Below, one piece after another: positions 58,632 through 64,000 of a stretch of DNA of 64,000 bases. A model generated the notes under the pieces. The model saw nothing but the letters and a program-made list of their open reading frames with translations. It made no database searches and had not been told where the DNA came from. Source of the DNA: DASRDS01 sp035570055 (GTDB lineage Bacteria > Gemmatimonadota > Gemmatimonadetes > Gemmatimonadales > Gemmatimonadaceae); contig DATMLM010000020.1 in the NCBI GenBank assembly GCA_035570055.1, forward strand, positions 1 through 64,000, in the 5' to 3' direction. Every line of letters begins with the position of its first letter. Within the stretch, counting starts at the first letter, position 1. The translations under genes and the position numbers were made by a program.

Positions 58632-60250
58632 TCGGCCTTGGCGGCGTCGATGATCGCCGGGAGCACGTTCTCGGACGTCGCGGCCGTCGCGGAGAGGCGA
58701 GCGAGCGCCTTCTCCGCGCGCGCGGCATCGCGATTCGCACGCAACGCGGCGAGCCGGGCGGTCTGCTCAACTACCGTGTCGTCGATCTGGAGCAACGGGA
58801 TCGTCAGCTCGTCCGCGCTCTCCGACTCGAAGGCGTTGACGCCGACGGTCAGGCGGCGACGCTGCTCTTGCTCCCATTGTTGGCGCGCCGCCGACTCGGC
58901 GATCCGGCGCTGCAGCCAACCGGTTTCCAGTGCGCGGACGACCCCACCGACCGCGGCCACCTGCTCGAACAGCGACTCGGCCTCGGCCTCGAGGCTATCC
59001 GTCAGCGATTCGACGTAGTACGAGCCGCCGAGCGGGTCGACGACGTTGGGGACGCCGGTCTCGAAGGCCAGGATCTGCTGCGTGCGCAGCGCGACCTGCA
59101 CCGCTTCCTCGGTGGGCAACGCCAGCGTCTCGTCCATCGAGTTCGTGTGCAGTGACTGCGTGCCGCCGAGGACGGCGGCGAGCGCCTGGTAGGCCACGCG
59201 CGTGATGTTGTTGAGCGGCTGCTGCGCGGTCAACGTCACGCCGGCGGTTTGCGAGTGGAACCGCATCATCCATGAGCGCGGATTCCGGGCACCGTAGCGC
59301 TCTTTCATGTGGCGTGCCCAGATGCGGCGTGCGGCGCGCATCTTCGCGATCTCTTCGAAGAAATCGTTGTGGACGTCCCAGAAGAACGAGAGCTGGCCCG
59401 CGAACTCATCGACATTGAGGCCACGCGCGAGGGCTCGTTCGACGTACGTGAAGCCGTCCGCCAACGTGAACGCGAGCTCCTGGGCGGCCGTGGAGCCCGC
59501 TTCGCGAATGTGGTAGCCAGAGATCGAGATCGTGTTCCACTTTGGCGTGTGCTTCGCGGCCCACTCGAAGCAGTCGACAACCAAGCGGAGCGCCGGCTCT
59601 ACCGGATAGACCCAGGCGTGCTGGGCCATGTACTCCTTCAGGATGTCGTTTTGGATCGTTCCGCGGAGTACGTGCGAAGGCACGCCTTGTTTCTCGGCAG
59701 CGGCCACGTAGAACGCGAACAGAATAATGGCCGGGCCATTGATCGTCATCGACGTCGAGACTTTGTCGAGCGGGATGCCGTCGAACAACGTCTCCATGTC
59801 CTGCAAGCTCGAGATCGCGACGCCACACTTGCCGACTTCACCTTCCGCCCGAATATGGTCGGAGTCGTAGCCCATCAACGTCGGGAAGTCGAATGCGACG
59901 GAAAGGCCCGTTTGGCCGCGGGCGAGCAAGAACTTGTAGCGCGCGTTGGTGTCACGGGCTGAGCCGAATCCCGCGAACTGGCGCATCGTCCAGAGGCGGC
60001 CGCGATATCCAGTTGGGTGAATACCACGGGTGAACGGGAACTCGCCTGGGACACCGAGGTCGGCATCCGGGACATCGAGTGCCGTATACAGCGGCTCGAC
60101 CTCTCCACCAGAATTGGTAAACCCGATCGGCCGGGTCTCACCCTTCGCGTATTGAGCCCGCCACGCGGCCACTTCCTTGCGGAGGCGTTCGAGCTCGGCC
60201 CGATCGTCGTCTGCCGCGGCCGATGATCCCGTCCTATGCGTGACCGTCAT
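58559..60250 (-). CDS. Acyl-CoA mutase large (catalytic) subunit
   Basis: A 563-aa TIM-barrel subunit of a B12-dependent mutase. Signatures: FPFTRGIHPTGYRGRLWTMR (substrate loop), RGQTGLSVAFDFPTLMGYDS, DKVSTSMTINGPA, RGTIQNDILKEYMAQ and TQTAG-like HSQTAGVTLTAQQPLNN. The TGYRGR in place of the commoner TMYRGR could mark a substrate other than methylmalonyl-CoA (for example isobutyryl-CoA), but I cannot fix it. ATG 60250 overlaps meaB by 17 bp. With meaB and the B12 subunit it forms one mutase system. Confidence 0.95.
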   Translation of the reverse strand: MTVTHRTGSSAAADDDRAELERLRKEVAAWRAQYAKGETRPIGFTNSGGEVEPLYTALDVPDADLGVPGEFPFTRGIHPTGYRGRLWTMRQFAGFGSARDTNARYKFLLARGQTGLSVAFDFPTLMGYDSDHIRAEGEVGKCGVAISSLQDMETLFDGIPLDKVSTSMTINGPAIILFAFYVAAAEKQGVPSHVLRGTIQNDILKEYMAQHAWVYPVEPALRLVVDCFEWAAKHTPKWNTISISGYHIREAGSTAAQELAFTLADGFTYVERALARGLNVDEFAGQLSFFWDVHNDFFEEIAKMRAARRIWARHMKERYGARNPRSWMMRFHSQTAGVTLTAQQPLNNITRVAYQALAAVLGGTQSLHTNSMDETLALPTEEAVQVALRTQQILAFETGVPNVVDPLGGSYYVESLTDSLEAEAESLFEQVAAVGGVVRALETGWLQRRIAESAARQQWEQEQRRRLTVGVNAFESESADELTIPLLQIDDTVVEQTARLAALRANRDAARAEKALARLSATAATSENVLPAIIDAAKADCTLFEIRNAMEKVFGAYREPIFF

Positions 60251-61211
60251 CGTTGTGTCCTCGTTGCGCTTTATTGAACTGCCGTTCCAACAGCTCATCG
60301 GCCACCGCGAACGGCGTCGTCTCTCCCGCCGCGAGCGGCGCCAGACGGGCCGCGAGCCACTCGGCGGCGCTCGGGTCGTCCCAGACACGAGCTTTGAGCC
60401 GCTGGTCGACGACGTCCACGACCCGTTCCCGCAGGCGCGACTGGCGCCGGGCGGCCAACGTCCCGCTCTCTACAAGATACTGATGATGCCGATCGAGCGC
60501 CGCGAGCAGCTCGGTAAGCCCCATGCCAGTGACGCCAACCGTCGGTATCACGGGCGGAGTCCAGACCGCCGGCGGGCGATAATGCAACGCGGTGTCGATG
60601 TCGCGCTTGAGCCGGTCCGCGCCAGGTCGGTCGGCTTTGTTGATCACGAACACATCCGCGATCTCCATGAGGCCGGCCTTGAGTGCCTGTATCCCGTCGC
60701 CCGATTCCGGGACGAGCACGACGGCGATCGTGTCCGCGGTCCGCGCGACTTCCAGCTCGCTTTGACCGACGCCCACGGTCTCGATCAGGATCCGGTCGAA
60801 TCCGAACGCGTCGAGGAGATCAGCGACCTCGCGCGTGGCGGCCGAGAGACCACCGAGTGCGCCTCTCGTGGCGAGCGAACGGATGTAGACGCCTCGGTCC
60901 AGTGCTATTTCTTCCATGCGTACGCGGTCGCCGAGTAGCGCTCCACCTGTGTACGGCGACGTCGGGTCTACGGCCAGAACGCCGACTGTGAGACCTTGCT
61001 CGCGGTATGAGCGGGCAATGCGGGCGGTCAGCGTGCTTTTCCCAGCGCCGGGCGGGCCCGTGAGGCCCACGCGGCGGGCGCGGCCGATCCGGCTGTGGAC
61101 GGCGCCCAGCAGCTTGTCGAACCCGGGTCGATGGTTCTCGACGACGCTGACGGCACGGGCGAGCGCGGCGGGGCGGCCGGCCAGGAACTCATCGAGCAGC
61201 CGGTCGGTCAT
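60234..61211 (-). CDS. meaB: Mutase-associated GTPase MeaB
   Basis: A 325-aa G3E-family GTPase that loads and protects adenosylcobalamin in acyl-CoA mutases. Walker A GPPGAGKST is at 52-60, the switch region LAVDPTSPYTGGALLGDRVR near 80-98, ILIETVGVGQSE near 141-152, and guanine specificity NKAD. The C-terminal arm for dimerisation is present. It lies immediately upstream of the mutase gene, as expected. Confidence 0.96.
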   Translation of the reverse strand: MTDRLLDEFLAGRPAALARAVSVVENHRPGFDKLLGAVHSRIGRARRVGLTGPPGAGKSTLTARIARSYREQGLTVGVLAVDPTSPYTGGALLGDRVRMEEIALDRGVYIRSLATRGALGGLSAATREVADLLDAFGFDRILIETVGVGQSELEVARTADTIAVVLVPESGDGIQALKAGLMEIADVFVINKADRPGADRLKRDIDTALHYRPPAVWTPPVIPTVGVTGMGLTELLAALDRHHQYLVESGTLAARRQSRLRERVVDVVDQRLKARVWDDPSAAEWLAARLAPLAAGETTPFAVADELLERQFNKAQRGHNDDGHA

Positions 61212-62134
61212 TCGTCGTGCTCGTCCTCGATTTCGCCGACGAGCGTCTCCAGCAGGTCTTCGAGCGTCACGAGACCAACATTAAGGCCGGACGCGTCCGT
61301 GACCACCGCCATGTGTACGCGATCGCGCAGCATCGTGACCATGACATCGGTGAGGGACGCGTCGGCGACCACGCGGGCGATCGGGCGAACCGGGAGCGCA
61401 TCGCCCGCCTTGCCCTTCAGCACATCGAACGTATGCACCATGCCGACGACGTCATCGAGGCTGCCGCGGTAGACCGGGACGCGACTGTAGGCGGCACGCG
61501 CTATAGCGTCCGCGGCGAGCGCCGGCGGCATCGCGACGTCGATCGCGAACACATCCGCGCGAGGCGTCATGACATCGCGGACGACGCGGTCCGAGAATTT
61601 GACGACGCTCGACACGATCGCCTGGTCTTCGACCCGTCCCACTCCCTCGCGGTGCGCGTCGCGGAACACGTCGCCAACGACATCTCGCGGCCGCTCGACG
61701 CCGGCTCTCGCCGCGCGGGCGAGCCAGAGGAGTGGCGCGGTCAGCACGGCCACGGCTTGGAGCGACGGCACGACGACTGGCACGAGGGCCTTGGCCCATC
61801 GCCGGCCGATCGCCCGCGGGATGAGTTGTCCCACGACGAGGATCACGGCGCCGGCGAGCGCCAGCGCGACGACGAGCCCGACGTGGGTAGAGGTCTCGCC
61901 GCCGAGGATGGCGCCGGCCAGCACGGTCGTGGCCGTGAGGCCGAGGCCGGCGGCGAGGAGCAGCTGGTCGGGCCGCGACAGATACAGCGAGACGGCGGGG
62001 ACGGTGTGCCCGCCTTGCTGCGCCCAGTGGCGCAGCCAGATCCGACTTACCGATCGGATCGCGGTGCCGGCCGTGACCAGCCACGCGTTCACGGCGAGCA
62101 GCAGCAAGAGCACGAGGAGAGCGAACGGGCTCAT
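61208..62134 (-). CDS. CNNM/CorC-like membrane protein with CBS domains (1)
   Basis: A 308-aa protein. The DUF21 transmembrane domain spans about 1-145 (LLVLLLLLAVNAWLV, GAVILVVGQLIPRAIGRR, VAVLTAPLLWL). Then come two CBS domains (VRDVMTPRADVFAID; RDRVHMAVVTDASGLNVGLVT). It stops at EIEDEHDE, without the C-terminal CorC/HlyC transporter-associated domain. The family handles divalent cations, mainly Mg2+/Co2+ export. It overlaps its paralogue upstream by 4 bp. Confidence 0.9.
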   Translation of the reverse strand: MSPFALLVLLLLLAVNAWLVTAGTAIRSVSRIWLRHWAQQGGHTVPAVSLYLSRPDQLLLAAGLGLTATTVLAGAILGGETSTHVGLVVALALAGAVILVVGQLIPRAIGRRWAKALVPVVVPSLQAVAVLTAPLLWLARAARAGVERPRDVVGDVFRDAHREGVGRVEDQAIVSSVVKFSDRVVRDVMTPRADVFAIDVAMPPALAADAIARAAYSRVPVYRGSLDDVVGMVHTFDVLKGKAGDALPVRPIARVVADASLTDVMVTMLRDRVHMAVVTDASGLNVGLVTLEDLLETLVGEIEDEHDE

Positions 62135-63372
62135 ATGTCCGACGTGGCCGGCGTGAGGCGCTCGAAATACACCCGCTCGACCGCGCGGCGACGCACGCGT
62201 TCGACGACGACGCGGAAGCCGTCGGCCGTGAACTCTTCGCCGGGTCGTGGGACGCGGCCCAGCTTCTCATAGACCCAGCCGCCGACGGTCGTGGCTTTGT
62301 CTTCGGTCTCGAATTCGTGGCCGACGAGTGCTTCCAGGTCGTCGAGCGAGGCGCGACCGGCGACCCACCAACGGCCGTCCTCGTGGCGCTTCCCGTCGGA
62401 CTCCTCGGCATCGTGCTCGTCGCGAATGTCGCCGACGATTTCCTCGAGAATGTTCTCGATCGTCACGAGGCCGGCGGTGCCGCCGTATTCGTCGACGACG
62501 ATCGCGATGTGCGTGCGGGTCGAGCGGAACTCGGCGAGGAGCGCGTTCAGCACCTTCGTGGTGGGGACGAACGTGGCCGGGCGCACGAGCGCTTGCCAGC
62601 CGGCTTCGGGCTCAGTGCCCTCGATGACCGACAGCAGGGCATCCTTGGCGTAGAGCACGCCGCGAATCTCATCGAGCGTGTCGGCATACGCTGGGAGCCG
62701 GGCGTGTTCGGCGCTGCGGAGGCGGTCGACGACCTCGGACCACGGGGTGGCGACGTCGATGCCGAGGATGTCGACGCGGGGCACCATCACGTCGGACACG
62801 ACCATGGCGCCGAGTGACAGTGCGCCTTCCAGCAACTGGGCGCCGGGGCCGGAGACATCGGCTTCGGTCGAGGCGACTTCGGAGACGACCTCGCGGAATT
62901 GCTCCGAGCGCTCTTCGCGGGCTTCGGCGTCGGGGGGTGGCGCCGCGAGTTGGTGACTGAGCCAGGCGTCCAGGCGGGCGGCGGGTACCAGGTAGACGGC
63001 CAGCACGCGGTCGATCCATCGGGCGAAGAATGCGAGGTGGGTGGTCGCTTGGCGGCGGAATACAGAGCCGAGTACGCGGCCGAGCGCTTCGGCCAGGAGG
63101 AGCGCGATGAGGACGACGATCAGGCCGGCGCTGCGCCAGAGGCCGCCGCCGACATGGAGGCCGAGTGCGCGGGCGGCGGCGGCGCCTGCCGTCAGCTGCG
63201 CGAGGACTTTGACCAGCGCGAACGCCCGGTGGAGGCGTTTGCGTTCGACGTAATTCGGAGGCTCTTCGTCGTCGTCGAACGACAACGTGGCGGTGTCGGC
63301 GACGGCCGAGAGTGTGGCGATCGCCGTGGCGACGGCGGCGACAATGGCGGAGACGATCGCGGCCGGCGTCAT
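62131..63372 (-). CDS. CNNM/CorC-like membrane protein with CBS and CorC-C domains (2)
   Basis: A 413-aa protein with a divergent DUF21-like N-terminal membrane region (VSAIVAAVATAIATLSA; LIVVLIALLLAEAL). A CBS pair follows (VSDVMVPRVDILGID; THIAIVVDEYGGTAGLVTIE), then the C-terminal transporter-associated FAD-like domain (RWWVAGRASLDDLEALVG to LGRVPRPGEEF). ATG 63372 overlaps the ybeY stop (ATGA). The ybeY-CorC adjacency is widely conserved. Confidence 0.92.
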   Translation of the reverse strand: MTPAAIVSAIVAAVATAIATLSAVADTATLSFDDDEEPPNYVERKRLHRAFALVKVLAQLTAGAAAARALGLHVGGGLWRSAGLIVVLIALLLAEALGRVLGSVFRRQATTHLAFFARWIDRVLAVYLVPAARLDAWLSHQLAAPPPDAEAREERSEQFREVVSEVASTEADVSGPGAQLLEGALSLGAMVVSDVMVPRVDILGIDVATPWSEVVDRLRSAEHARLPAYADTLDEIRGVLYAKDALLSVIEGTEPEAGWQALVRPATFVPTTKVLNALLAEFRSTRTHIAIVVDEYGGTAGLVTIENILEEIVGDIRDEHDAEESDGKRHEDGRWWVAGRASLDDLEALVGHEFETEDKATTVGGWVYEKLGRVPRPGEEFTADGFRVVVERVRRRAVERVYFERLTPATSDI

Positions 63373-63794
63373 GCGGTCAGGGCTCGCTTGACGAGGCGCT
63401 CTTGGCGTTTCCACATCGCCGACGACGTACCCTCTGGGTGATCGCGTCCCGTCACGTGGAGCACGCCGTGGATGACGAGGCGCGTCAACTCTTCACGCAC
63501 GCCGACGCCGTGTGTGCGGGCGTTGTGACGAGCGACGTCCGGGCTGATATAAATGTCGCCGACTAAAGGATCGCCGAACGTGAACGAAATCACATCGGTC
63601 ACGCCCTCGTGGCCGAGATAGCGACGATTCAGGCGCGCAATGGTGGCCCGTGTGACGAACGCGATCGACACCATGGCATCACGTACGCGCTCCGCGCGTA
63701 ACGCCGCACGCGCGATCTCGGCGACCCGCGAACGGGCCAACGGGATGCGAACGCCTTCGGTGGCGACAGACACGGACAGGCTCATGGGGATCAC
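63369..63794 (-). CDS. ybeY: Endoribonuclease YbeY
   Basis: A 141-aa zinc RNase of 16S rRNA maturation and ribosome quality control. The UPF0054 metal motif is HGVLHVTGRDH, with VTDVISFTFGDPLVGDIYIS before it. The start is GTG 63794, which overlaps the preceding mini-ORF stop (GTGA); ATG 63785 is an alternative. It follows the pgpH-type gene, a conserved neighbourhood. Confidence 0.95.
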   Translation of the reverse strand: MIPMSLSVSVATEGVRIPLARSRVAEIARAALRAERVRDAMVSIAFVTRATIARLNRRYLGHEGVTDVISFTFGDPLVGDIYISPDVARHNARTHGVGVREELTRLVIHGVLHVTGRDHPEGTSSAMWKRQERLVKRALTA

Positions 63795-63871
63795 GTCACC
63801 TGGCGCTGCATCACCGGGGACCGCATTACGGGGGACCGCATCACGGGAGACCGCATCACGGGAGACCGCAT
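63791..63871 (-). CDS. 26-aa repeat-built mini-ORF linking pgpH and ybeY
   Basis: ATG 63871 overlaps the pgpH stop by one base (TAATG). The frame reads four copies of MRSPV, then MQRQVT, and ends TGA 63791-63793 inside the ybeY GTG (GTGA). The frame exactly bridges the two genes with no gap. It may serve as a translational relay, so ribosomes ending pgpH can restart and reach ybeY. No protein function is implied; the ORF may be a by-product of the repeat. Confidence 0.4.
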   Translation of the reverse strand: MRSPVMRSPVMRSPVMRSPVMQRQVT

Positions 63872-63880
63872 TACGGGGTC
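63806..63880. repeat. 15-bp tandem repeat, five units, at pgpH/ybeY junction
   Basis: Units start at 63806, 63821, 63836, 63851 and 63866, each a variant of CCGCATCACGGGAGA. On the minus strand every unit contains a TAATG or TGATG stop-start overlap. The unit length is a multiple of three, so all ATGs share one frame. The first unit (minus-strand order) includes the pgpH stop codon. Confidence 0.85.
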
Positions 63881-64000
63881 GAGACGGACGCGAATTCTGA
63901 CGTGACGCCGCCGCCTGTGGTGGGATAGTCGATCCGGTGGTGATACATCCCCACGAGCACCCGCACGAATTGCTCTTTAATAACTTCGAGTTGTTTCAAC
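63871..64000 (-). CDS. C-terminal end of PgpH-like (7TM-HD) phosphodiesterase
   Basis: The last 42 residues of a protein entering from the window edge. It contains FVRVLVGMYHHRIDYP, the characteristic C-terminal block of membrane HD-domain c-di-AMP phosphodiesterases (PgpH/YqfF). The stop is TAA 63871-63873. The pgpH-ybeY-CorC order is a common conserved cluster, which supports the call. Confidence 0.75.
   Translation of the reverse strand, partial: LKQLEVIKEQFVRVLVGMYHHRIDYPTTGGGVTSEFASVSTP

Noticed and set aside
63806..63880. Short tandem repeats as a possible CRISPR array
   Set aside because: Units are contiguous 15-mers without spacers and no cas genes are present; it is a simple tandem repeat.
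1..64000. tRNA, rRNA, riboswitch and prophage genes
   Set aside because: I looked for tRNA arm sequences, rRNA motifs, integrases and phage structural genes and saw none that I could support.

Overview
The window is visibly GC-rich and densely packed. It looks like chromosomal DNA from a Gemmatimonadota-type bacterium, with Acidobacteriota as a less likely alternative. Three clues support this: three large FtsX/MacB-type permeases without ATPases (the ADOP family, common in these phyla), a PadR regulator coupled to one of them, and many secreted lipoproteins, BNR-repeat proteins, DUF5916 proteins and plug-only TonB proteins. I saw no rRNA, tRNA, CRISPR array, transposase or phage gene, so any transferred DNA is limited to the patch at about 43.7-49.6 kb. 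The phylum call is inference from gene content, not from a marker tree.

Layout. 0-20 kb is mostly cell-envelope and secreted functions: an S8 protease, two metallo-beta-lactamase-fold proteins (the second sits at 19.6-20.5 kb), a TetR regulator with an operator, a TPR lipoprotein, a BNR-repeat protein, a DUF5916/ADOP pair, an amidohydrolase, a PadR-ADOP operon and a LamG lipoprotein. 19.6-26.1 kb is one minus-strand operon: an ADOP permease fused in frame to a penicillin-acylase-family enzyme, then HdeD, OsmC and an MBL hydrolase. The last junction carries a 47-bp tandem triplication. 26-36 kb holds plug-only protein 1, an arginase-family/DHDPS-family gene pair, a TPR protein, an ECF sigma/anti-sigma/CpxP-like operon, a GDPD, and a tandem amidohydrolase pair whose second member has lost its metal ligands. 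36-44 kb is housekeeping: L27 and L21, RNase G/E, YcgG-type, acyl-CoA dehydrogenase and RecQ, with plug-only protein 2 inserted between rplU and the RNase gene.

43.7-49.6 kb is looser and less GC-rich. It holds a DUF6036-like nucleotidyltransferase, a winged-helix gene and an AbiEi-like regulator, with conspicuous palindromes upstream (toxin-antitoxin-like). It also has orphan membrane proteins, an RHS C-terminal fragment and several hundred bases without a convincing gene. From 49.6 kb to the end everything is on the minus strand. The transcription order (right to left) is pgpH end, a repeat-built mini-ORF, ybeY, two CBS/CorC-like proteins, meaB, acyl-CoA mutase large subunit, a methyltransferase, mutase B12 subunit, carboxylase beta subunit, AtuA, AtuA C-terminal domain, enoyl-CoA hydratase, a 53-aa membrane protein, peptidase U32, DoxX and a tandem YCII protein. 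The central part looks like branched-chain acyl/propionyl-CoA catabolism.

The best candidates for something new are the ADOP-acylase fusion (21.7-26.1 kb), the repeat-built translational relays at the osmC/MBL and pgpH/ybeY junctions, and the nucleotidyltransferase/HTH/AbiEi cluster.
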